From NCBI GenBank assembly GCA_037953745.1, contig JBAKBP010000676.1:124001-188000 (forward strand): a stretch of 64,000 nucleotides of DNA, read 5' to 3'. The position numbers and the translations under genes were made by a program. This document shows, one piece after another, positions 20,094 to 29,474 of this stretch (position 1 is the stretch's first letter; the number at the start of each line of letters is the position of its first letter). The notes beneath the pieces were generated by a model. That model saw nothing but the letters and a program-made list of their open reading frames with translations. It had not been told where the DNA came from and ran no database searches. Source of the stretch: Lithodes maja. Lineage: Eukaryota; Arthropoda; Malacostraca; Decapoda; Lithodidae.

Positions 20094-20823
20094 GTAACCT
20101 AAAAAAAGGAGAGGCGATAAGCGGCTTCTCTTTGCTAGGCCTAGGCCTATATATATATATTTTTTTTATTAGCCTAGGCTATTATTTTTTATTTATTTTT
20201 TAGGCTAGGCCTAAACTTTATTTGTTGGCCAAACCGGTATCGTTATTGGCTAGGCCTATTTAATTTAATTTATTTTTTTATTTATTTATTTATTTATTTA
20301 TTTATTGCATTTCATTTCATTGTTTTATAGCCTAGGGTAGCCTAGCCTAGCCTATGTATTTTATGTCCAGTGTTACCCGGCCGAAGTGTATAGCCGAACA
20401 CCACTGTAGACAAATAGTGCTAACAAGATACACAGAGGGCCTCGCCCTCTGAGTCGGACGGATCTTTATTGAGTGGTCAATCCGGTAAATCTACAGTTAT
20501 ACTACCCCTGCCCCACTACCCCCCACCACCTCCCCCCTTCAAAACACGCCTTTTAGCGTATTTTTGGATGGTTCAGCATACGCGGAAACTGGAAAAAAAC
20601 TTATTTTGATAAAAAATTATCACCAAAGAGATACCGGTACTAGTTTTTTAGGTAATTTGTTGTTTTTCATGTTTTCTTTGATATACAGTGTTTAATACCG
20701 AGGACCGTCGCATTTTAGTATTTGTAACATTAGCCTAACCTAACCTAACTTAACCTAACCTAACCGAAAAGTAACCTGTCATCGTCATCGCGACGGTCTA
20801 AACTCCCCCTCACGTTCCCTGTT
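20094..20823. other. Non-coding, simple repeats and CCTAA array
   Basis: Contains TA-rich and (TTTA)n tracts (about 20150-20310). A region near 20425-20480 includes the local palindrome GAGGGCCTCGCCCTC. A CCTAA array lies at about 20733-20764 (minus-strand TTAGG). No gene is visible. Confidence 0.6.
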
Positions 20824-21145
20824 TATAATAATAATAATACTAATAATAATAATTATTCAGTCAGCAATTTACAGAGTTGGTACCACATAGTTTGTTACAA
20901 ATATGACTTGTACCAGCCTTGCATAATTCCAACTAAGGATAGCCCAATAAGGCCGTTAGGCGTATTTCCATTGGGGTCCTTGTGGGATTAGGTTAGCTGG
21001 GGAAAAGGGGAGGATAAATAAATAGATACTTTAGAGAAAGTATTTCTAGGGGGTTATTTTAAGATACCTTACATCCTATAGTAAATATCAGTAATCCGTA
21101 ATCAGTAATCATTTCAGTTTGGTTTGTCTATCTCTTATGTCGTAT

Positions 21146-24045
21146 TTAGTAGTAGACATAAGCTTGGTGCTCCCTTCTCGCAGCTGTCCGGTTCAGGTGT
21201 TCCTTCAGGCTACGTCTGAAGGAATACAGTGTTCTCTTTTCACGGACTGATTGGGGTAGGTCGTTCCAGTCTTTGATGGAAGTGAAGAAGAATGTTTGCT
21301 TACCCTGTCCTTGGATTCTCGGGACCTTAAAATTAAACATCATGTTTCTTGTATTATGTCCACTCCTCTCATTTGCTTTAACAAAATCATTCTGTAGATA
21401 CTCTGGAGCTCTGTCATAGAAAATTTTGAAGGCATTAGTTAGCCTCATTTGTTTGGCCCTGTCAGAGACATTGAGCATACCTAGTGACTGAAGTTGTTCC
21501 TGGCCAACATGTGATCTGGGTCCTAGTTTCAGCATGAACCTAACCATTTTATTTTGAGTGACCTGAAGTTTGTGCTGTGCTGATTTAGATGATGCAGAGT
21601 ACCAGGATGACACAGAATAGTCAAAATGACATTGAACAAGCGCTTGGCAGAGGGTCTTTTTGGTCGCCGCGGGCAAGCATCCCACCTGTCTATACAGGTA
21701 TTTTATACGTGCTCTACACTTACTCAGGATAGATTCCAAAATTGTTTCACCTGACAAACTCGCGTCCAGTTTCAGTCAGAGATATTTAACTTGTGACACT
21801 GTTGTTATAGGAATATCATTACAGTTGACCGAGAAGCCCACAATGTCTTTCAGTTTGCGTTTTGTTCCACATAAGATGGCTTCCGTCTTGCCCAGGTGAA
21901 GAGATAGTCTATTGTCCACTAGCCATTCACTACATGATGCTAGTTCTTTGGAAAGTGAAGCGGCAATACTTATTGGGTCTTTTCCTGAAACCAGAAGCAC
22001 GCTGTCGTCTGCATACAGTAATAATTTACATGAGACGCTCAGTTCCATGTCGTTCACATAACAGAAAGAGTAAGGGACCAAGGATGCTTCCCTGCGGGAC
22101 CCCACAGTTAATTGGCATCGGATCAGATATATTATCATCAATTTTGACTCTTTGGGTTCTACCACTAAGATAAGATTTAAACCAGTTCACAGACCCTATG
22201 CCCATAGCTTGTAGTTTATTACATAGGATATCATGGTCTACTGTGTCAAACGCTTTTTGTAGATCAAGAAGAACCATACCGGTGTAGTTACCTTTAGACA
22301 TTTCTTTACGAATGTGATCCGTTAAGTGGATGAGACAGGAGTCTGTCGAGTACATGCATCTGAAACCTGATTGAAACTTATAGAATAGATCATTTTGTTT
22401 GAGGTAGTGTTCAATTTGGGTGTATACCGCTCTTTCAAGGATTTTGGATAAAATACATAATATGCTAACTGGTCTGTAGTTGCCAACTTCTAGTTTATTT
22501 CCTTTCTTGAATAGAGGGGTTACAATAGCTTCCTTCAGTTCAGCAGGTACTGTGTTGGTGTTAATTGACAAGTTGATGATGTGGGTTAGGGGGCCTGCTA
22601 TACCAATGGCTCCATCTCGTAGAAATTTGGCAGGAATTTTGTCTGGTCCTGTGCTCTTATGTACATTTAGGTTGGACAGCTCGTCAAAAGTGTATTTTGG
22701 TGTAACATTTTGCAATCTAAATGTGTTCGGGTGTATGTCTTTATCTCTGTAGAAATTACGAAAGGTGGCCGTTGTTGTCGTGTATTTATTGAGAGGTTGA
22801 GGTAGGTTCTGTGCAAGTGTGTTTGCTATGGAAGTGAAGGAGTTGAAGTAGGTTGAAATTTTTCGTTTATCGTGGCAAACCTGATCATTAATGGTGAGAG
22901 CAATATTAGTGTTAGACGAATCCCCTGTCTTGTTGCTGTAGCCTGTTGTTTTTAGGTGCCTCCATAGTTTCTTTGGGTTATTCTGATATTCCTCTGCCTT
23001 ATTGTGAAAATAATTATTTTTCGCTGATTTCATTTTCCTACTTAGTTTATTCCTGGCCCTGTTGAACTCATGTTTCAGACCTTGATCCTGTCTATGTTTC
23101 GCTAGCCTTTTTAACAGATTGTCTCTGTGTTCCAGATGGTGTAGTATGTCATTGTTGATCCATGGGTCTGACCTTGCTTTAATTCGTATGTCTTTCAGAG
23201 GAGCTATTTCGTCTAGGATGTTTGTGATGATGGTTCTGAAGCCAACCCATGCGTCATTAACGTTTGTACTTCCAAACACTGGAGACCAGTCTGTATTCCA
23301 TAAAATGTCCAGAAATGTTTCCGTATTGTAGTTTCTGAGTGACCTTGTTTTGATAATCTTGTGATTCTCTAGGGTAATTTTTGTGGTTTTCAGTGTGCAA
23401 TATGTGACTAAGTGATCACTTATCCCAGTCTGTATAACCCCTGATTGGGATATTTTGTCCTCTGTTACAGTTTATGTGGTCTAATATTGTGGCAGTGTTC
23501 TCAGAGATACGTGTGGGGGTTGTGATGAGTTGTTTGTGATTGTGCATTGTCAGTATATGCCTATATTCTCGTACAAGCCTATCATTTCGTTGTTTGTAAC
23601 ACAGGTTAAAATCCCCTAGTATGATGGATTCATTCAGAGGGTCTAGCGATGACAAAGTTCGTTCAAATTTGGTCAAGAATTGTGTGTCGGCTGGTGGCCT
23701 ATAGCATACCCCAATTGTGATGGGTCTTGTCCTCGGCAGGTGTAGGTCGATCCACAGAGCTTCGTGATTTTCTACATGGAGGTCGGTCCTAGTTGTGTGT
23801 GTGAGGTTGTTTTTTACATACAGACATACTCCTCCCCCATGCCTATTGCGATCATTCCTAACCATGTTGAAACCTTGAATGTTTATTTCACCATCGTTTA
23901 TACTTGAATCCAGCCAGGTTTCTGTGATTGCAATTATTGAAGCTTTGGCCTTATTAGCTAACAAGTTTATTTCTGACAATTTATGGTACATTGATCTGGC
24001 GTTAATGTGGATAAGATGGAGCCCTTTGTTGGTGAACACTCTGTA
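21146..24045 (-). pseudogene. ORF2 of the CR1-2A element: AP endonuclease and RT, lightly damaged
   Basis: The endonuclease (24039-23416) shows LIHINARSM, ITETWLDSS, GGGVCLYVKN, GVCYRPP and ILGDFNLCY. Its frame shifts just before GISDHLVTY, near 23430. The RT continues (about 23415-22060) with STGPDKIPAKFLRDGA, VLLDLQKAFDTVDH and GVPQGSILGPLLFL, then a frameshift near 22070. LYADDSVLLVSG follows, then a TGA in place of a glycine codon just after VKYL (near 21775), then the C-terminal region to 21146. The family copy at 12798 has glycine at the nonsense position; the copy at 26606-27590 shares the TGA. ORF2 is in the same frame as ORF1, two codons after its TAA. Confidence 0.85.
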
Positions 24046-26223
24046 TTAATCTTTGATTTTGAATGTGTCCTGGCTGGATTCTGAGTTGTTAATACTTGGA
24101 TCATTTACATTAATATTCGGTAATGAATGCAAGGCACACTTATTGCAAAGGAATTCCCGTTCTTCACTGTTGGTCTTCTTAGAGATGCACTTCATGTGAG
24201 CTACCTGTTTACACTTTACACAGTTTTGGATCTTCTGACGTCGTGTTATGAGTGATTCACAAATAAAACAAATGGTTTCGCGATGTTGTACAGCTGAGTT
24301 CCTACATTTAACACATTCAACTTTGTTTCTACTGTTAATGTAAGTACTTTGGTTATGAACAATTTCATTACAACTGTTACATTGTAAAAGTGAACTCCTA
24401 TTGTTGAAACCAATATTACAGACTATACATAGTTTTTTCTTACTGTTTATCATACGACTGGAGGTGTGGTTTGGTCCGCGTCGATCAGCTGTTTGTGCGG
24501 GAGAGAGTAGGGGATACTCGCGGTCGGGCTGTGGTTGTTTGCTGTTGTTGTTGTTGTTTTCATTGTCCGTTGATGCTGCCTCCCTGTAGATGTATTTGCG
24601 AGTGCTACCTGTTTTTATTGTTCTTGTTGCATGTTGTGCTACTTGGGTCGCCGATATCTGTGGTATTAACCTAACAAGTGCGCATGGGGGTAATTGGAAA
24701 CGTCCCCCTGTGCTGACGTATTTGAGGTGTTTCCGTCACTAAAATATTCATTGTACCATTAACCCTCTCCGACATATGACGCGATTTTGAGCCTATTAGG
24801 GATACTTTAAAACCTTTGTTACCATCAGGGGTATTTAGAAACCTTTAGTTTAGTTACTTCAACCTCTGCAGTTGTCTTTGAGTTAGCTGTGGGCAGAAAA
24901 CTAATTGTGGAGAGGTAATTATAAGAGTGAGAGAACTCTATTTCTTATTGCTAATCTGGCAACCTCTGCGTCATATGAGTCTGAAGGGGTTAATAGCATT
25001 AATACTTATCCATATGCGCCTATTATGGGTTGATTATAAAGGTATTAACCTGAAACAACAATAAAACGAGTGAAAACAGCGTTTGGATGGTCAAAATCGG
25101 AGATATAGCCCGCGAGTTGTATAATGTATGGGTGAGGCAACCTGCTTTCCCGCCAATTTCCCCCAAGGCCAATGAGACACAGTCGATCGATACTCTCTCT
25201 CTCTCTCTCTTGCACTCGCTTGCCATCAGTGATGACAACACCCTGCTTGCAACTCGCTAATGTTAGCACGAAAATATACCTCAAAATAAGGGAATAACAG
25301 GGAAAATAGGTGATAACTGAAGGAGAGGAGGAAAGTGGGGAAGGAGGGGAGGTAGAGGACTGAGATTTTGCATGGCCCAGGGGCCAAAAAAAAATAAAAA
25401 TATATATTTTTTTTTTTCGATGTCAAAAGTTGATTTTTTGTTTTACTTACTCTTAAGAGTCTCCCTGCAGTTCCCGGGTTAATGGTAATGCTGTGGGTAA
25501 TGTAGAGTTGGTGGAGTGGGTAATTGCTAGTTCCCTGCATTTATCGCATTCCATTTCTTTTCTGCTGTTAACATAAGAACATCGATCGTGTGCTGTTTCA
25601 TTACAAATACTACATTGTGATGTTGGACTCCTTTTGTTGAATCTAATATCGCACACTGTACATAGATTCTTTGTATTGTTCGTCGTACGTCTGGCGGTGT
25701 GATGATCAGCTGTGCTGCTAGGGTGGGGACTGTCTGTGGCTATGTCTCCCCCTGTGACCCCTCCCTGCCCCACCTGTATTTGCTGTTTGATGATGTTGTC
25801 CTTATTCCTGGCTGCTAATGCTGCTCCATTGTTGATGTTGTTGCGACTGATGCCTTTCTTCCTAGCTGCTCCAGTTACATGTTGAGCCACCGATAGTGTT
25901 GGATTGTGTTGTGGGTTGAATTGGAGCGTGACGGCCGGAGGCTGGGGTACCTGCTGGCCCAGTTTGTTATAACGAATTTTACTGCTAGGTACTGTTGAAA
26001 TGTCGGTGTCTGCCTTACTTGTTTGGTGGTGAGGTTTCTTCAACGTTGAACAAGGGCCGGGGTTGGTCTCTACATCTCCGCAGCTAATTAGAGTGTAGCA
26101 CAATAGGTGTTGTAGCGAGGTTGTATAATCCACTGTGGGAGAAGAATTTTGATCACATTTATAAAACCCGGCATTAATAGAAAAAACGCCCATTCTAATC
26201 AATCTCAGAGCTCTTTCGGACAT
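24046..26223 (-). CDS. ORF1 of the CR1-2A element: 2A-like leader and repeated zinc-binding modules (interrupted)
   Basis: Discounting the inserted TTAA element (24666-25478), the frame is 454 codons long, starting at ATG 26223. Residues 1-56 form a leader whose end is hydrophobic (LQHLLCYTLISC) and runs into GDVETNPGP. At such motifs the ribosome skips the Gly-Pro bond. After a low-complexity stretch there are PHD/RING-like Cys-His modules: CTVCDIRFNKR...CSICNETAHDRC...CDKC, a second diverged copy CIVCNIGFNNR...CNSCNEIVH...CVKC, and a third CFICESL...CVKCKQVAHMKC...CNKC. ORF1 proteins of CR1 elements often carry such PHD-like fingers. The likely role is RNA binding. The insertion would terminate translation early in this copy. 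Confidence 0.7.
24670..25478 (-). mobile_element. TTAA-flanked non-autonomous element, copy B, inserted in CR1-2A ORF1
   Basis: An inverted copy of 19491-20089, flanked by TTAA at 24666-24669 and 25479-25482. Without the nested MITE (227 bp plus one TTAA) it is about 578 bp. The outer ends match copy A (CTGCAGTTCCCGGG before the right TTAA; AAGTGCGCATGGGGG near the left). Excising it with one TTAA restores the ORF1 frame, so it inserted cleanly by TTAA duplication. Confidence 0.75.
24763..24989. mobile_element. 227-bp TTAA MITE nested inside copy B
   Basis: TTAA at 24759-24762 and 24990-24993 flank ends CCCTCTCCGACATATGACGC (left) and the complement of CCCCTTCAGACTCATATGACGC (right), which are inverted repeats with a small gap. 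The equivalent position in copy A (about 19998-20012) has a single TTAA and no insert, giving a direct empty site. The MITE is non-coding and was presumably moved by a piggyBac-type transposase. Confidence 0.8.
26053..26079 (-). other. 2A-like ribosome-skipping motif
   Basis: The codons spell GDVETNPGP, matching the D-x-E-x-N-P-G-P core needed for 2A-type translational recoding, preceded by a hydrophobic, helix-prone stretch. The break would fall between G56 and P57, counting from the ATG. 2A-like motifs at the N-terminus of ORF1 are documented for CR1-type elements of sea urchins and other invertebrates. The motif is seen directly; activity is inferred. Confidence 0.8.
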
Positions 26224-26280
26224 CCTCACTGTTTACAAACGCCTTCTTTATGCAGTATAATCGATATTTACCCCCTGCTG

Positions 26281-27590
26281 GCAACAATAATAATAATAAT
26301 AATAATAATATTTATTCAGTTAGCAATTTACAGAGTTGGTACCACATAGTATGTTACAAATATGACATGTACCAGCCTTGCATAATTCCAACTAAGGATA
26401 GCCCAATAAGGCCCGTTAAGCGTATTTCCATTGGGGTCCTTGTGGGATTAGGTAGCTGGGGAAAATGGGGAGGATAAAGAAATAGATACTTTAGAGAAAG
26501 TATTTCTAGGGGGTTATTTTAAGATACCTTACATCCTATAGTAAATATCAGGAATCCGTATTCAGTAATCATTTCAGTTTGGCTTGTCTATCTCTTATGT
26601 CGCATTTAGTAGTAGACAAAAGTTTGGTGCTCCCTTCTCGCAGCTGTCCGGTTCAGGTGTTCCTTCAGGCTACGTCTGAAGGAATACAGTGTTCTCTTTT
26701 CACGGAATGACTGGGGTAGGTCGTTCCAGTCTTTAATGGCAGTGAAGAAGAATGTTTGCTTACCCTGTCCTTGGATTCTTGGGACCTTAAAATTAAACAT
26801 CCTGTTTCTTGTATTATGTCCACTCCTCTCATTTGCTTTAACAAAATCATTCTTTAGATAATCTGGAGCTCTGTCATAGAAAATTTTGAAGGCATTAGTG
26901 AGCCTGATTTGTTTGGCCCTGTCAGAGACATTGAGCATACCTAGTGACTGAAGTTGTTCCTGGCCAACATGTGATCTGGGTCCTAGGTTCAGCATGAACC
27001 TAACCATTTTATTTTGAGTGACCTGAAGTGCTGTGCTGATTTAGATGATACAGAATACCAGGATGACACAGAATAGTCAAAATGACATTGAACAAGCGCT
27101 TGGTAGAGGGTCTTTTTGGTCGCCGCGGGCAAGCATCCCACCTGTCTATACAGGTATTTTATATGTGCTCTACACTTACTCAGGATAGATTCCAAAATTG
27201 TTTCACCTGACAAACTCGCGTCCAGTTTTAGTCAGAGATATTTAACTTGTGACACTGTTGTTATAGGAATATCATTACAGTTGACCGAGAAGCCCACAAT
27301 GTCTTTCAGTTTGCGTTTTGTTCCACATAAGATGGCTTCCGTCTTGCCCAGGTGAAGAGATAGTCTATTGTCCACTAGCCATTCACTACATGATTCTAGT
27401 TCTTTGGAAAGTGAAGCAGCAATACTTATTGGGTCTTTTCCTGAAACCAGAAGCACGCTGTCGTCTGCATACAGTAATTATTTACATTAGACGCTCAGTT
27501 CTATGTCGTTCACATAACAGAGAAAGAGTAAGGGACCAAGGATGCTTCCCTGCGGGACCCCACAGTTAATTGGCATAGGATCAGATATAT
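26281..27590 (-). pseudogene. CR1 (2A family) RT 3' half, duplicate of 12482-13795
   Basis: Same truncated fragment as in the first duplication copy, from VPQGSILGPLLFL through the C-terminus to the stop at 26606 and an (ATT)n tail at 26283-26311. It carries the shared TAA near 27487, the TGA after VKYL near 27231 and a 4-base loss near 27030. Its tail directly abuts the 5' end of the CR1-2A element at 26285, a head-to-tail junction also preserved at 12480. Confidence 0.85.
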
Positions 27591-27759
27591 TAGATGACAT
27601 AGATGACGATTTCAATAATTCATAGGGGGGTGAGGGGGGGCAAAGCCCACCCTCAGCCCATCGTCTATCCCACATTGGAATTATAACCAAGACCATGAAA
27701 ACACTCATTTCTCAAAATCTGGAGGAAAAAAACATAAAAAATAAGGGTGTGAGCCTATT

Positions 27760-28215
27760 CCCTATCCTGTAATTACCGACACACTATCCCTTCCTCCATC
27801 ACCCTCTTCAGCCAAGGCATCGAACTTGTTTTTAAGTTCTAGCGTGTCTCTTCTTGGCTTACACTTAGTGCCACTCGTAGCCACTATCCTCCAGGGAGCT
27901 CCACCATCTCCAACCGCACTAGCATAGCTCTTCTTCTCCGCCAGAGTTGTTGTTGTTGTTGCTGTTCCCCAAGCTGCCTGGCCGAACAGCCCCAAGGCCC
28001 CGAACAAGGCCAAGCCATAACCGAGCGCCCTCACAGAACCCTCCCTGCCGACCACAATAAAGCCTGGGTGACCGAAGCCACTCCATGGCGGGGAGCTGAG
28101 GAGGGTGCGGAAACACCCGGGAAACCAAAGCCCTACCCAGGGCCCTGTGCCCCTCAGCAACTATGAAGAGACAGTTGAGGGGCAAAGGAAAAATGTGACG
28201 CTTTGGCTTCCAATC
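27760..28215 (-). mobile_element. LINE 3' end with (AAC)n tail, duplicate of 13958-14385
   Basis: Same features as the first copy: frame ending GLFGQAAWGTATTTTT, (AAC)n-type tail at 27946-27966 (here with one GCT unit), followed by the ORF1-like fragment SYASAVGDGG...KNKFDALAEE. Confidence 0.5.
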
Positions 28216-28737
28216 TTGGTAGATTGGGAGGTCAATCCACGGAAGAGACGCCGTCACTTGAGATCTAGAAAATATATAAGTAAAAGGAGCAGTCAGAGTA
28301 AGCTATGGGTATAGCAGAGATCGCTCCCCTATTTCAACCCCTTTCGGGGTTGGGCACCCGCAGAGTTAACGGAATGAGTTGTGTTACAGGGCGTACGTCG
28401 TGTAAGCACGTATGTTGATGTCAAACAGCGGGGGTGTGGGGGCGGCAGCCCCCACCCATAATACTAGGATAGGTTTAGGTGAGGTTGTTAGGTTAGGCTA
28501 ATGTCCTTTCAAAGGGGTATAGGCTAGTAAACACTAGGATATACCCGGTCAGAGGTAGGTGATACGCCCGATAACACAACTCTTGCCGAGTTAGACAAGG
28601 CAAGGTTTTCGTCTCTGAGAAACTGAACCTCTCTCTCTCCACATCTCCATCCTTTCTTGCAAGGCAAGACAAAGCTGGAGAATATGGGAAGAGGTAGCGC
28701 TCTCGTTAACACCAGCCATTTCACTAAGTCACCACAC

Positions 28738-28954
28738 TAAATCCGGTATCACACAAGCACTTTTTCCCTCAACATTTATCCTCAACACTGGTCTGGCAGC
28801 TTATGAGGTCAACATTTGCAATATTTATGCTACCTAAATTCATCCATCATCAGCCTAGTTTCCGATACCAGTGTAAAATAATCCAGAAATGTTGCCAGAA
28901 AAATGTTGACCATCGAATGTTGACTATAAAATCTCTTGTGTGATACTAGCTTTA
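28738..28954. mobile_element. MITE, duplicate of 14912-15128
   Basis: Same ends as the first copy with a few substitutions (TAAATCCGGTATCACACAAG on the left). It is present because the whole block was duplicated, not through a new insertion. Confidence 0.6.
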
Positions 28955-29029
28955 CTTATCACACATTTAAGATAGGCAGTGACAGCTTTTCTACCCTTGT
29001 TTGTGTTTACTGTATTATATGTACGATTT

Positions 29030-29277
29030 TATGTGTTCCATGTGGTCAAACGGGTTAAGTGAGATAGTTCGAAGTCTGTTAATTGCTGGAGGGCCTTTGT
29101 AAACTGAATAAAATCGTCAAATCTAGCTACATTTAGACGATTCTATGCAGCCTAAGAAGGATCTGTAGTAGTAAGAAGGGTTAAGTGAGATAGTTTGAAG
29201 CCTGTTCATTGCTGGAGGGCCTTTTTAAGCTGAATACAATCGTCTAATCTAGCTATATTTAGACGATTTTGTGCAGT
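29030..29277. repeat. Palindromic-core array, left part interrupted by piggyBac
   Basis: About two direct units of the repeat at 15434-16257. The array stops inside TTTGTGCAGTTTAA and resumes at 33572 after the transposon. Confidence 0.75.
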
Positions 29278-29474
29278 TTAACCCCTCCAACCCGGATGAC
29301 CTCATATACGCCCATAACATACTCGGCCCGCGCAACCCGGATGGCCTCATGTACGCCCCTTGCTTTCGTGCTTGATTTTCGAAAGCCGCGCGCACATTTT
29401 GTGATGATGGGGCGGTAGGTGGCGCCACCCGGCGTCAACGACGCCACAACAACAGTATCTAGCGCGACGCCATC

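Larger units (their letters stand above)
20824..26285 (-). mobile_element. Near full-length CR1 retrotransposon with a 2A-like ORF1 leader, interrupted by a TTAA element
   Basis: Minus-strand order: short 5' UTR (26285-26224), ORF1 5' part (26223-25479), the TTAA element (24670-25478), ORF1 3' part (24665-24046), a TAA, ORF2 (24045-21146), 3' UTR, and a (TTA)n-type tail at 20824-20855. Removing the TTAA element plus one TTAA leaves ORF1 in one frame across the junction, so this is a single element and not two fragments. ORF2 carries two frameshifts and one nonsense change. The 5' end abuts the tail of another copy at 26281. Confidence 0.8.
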
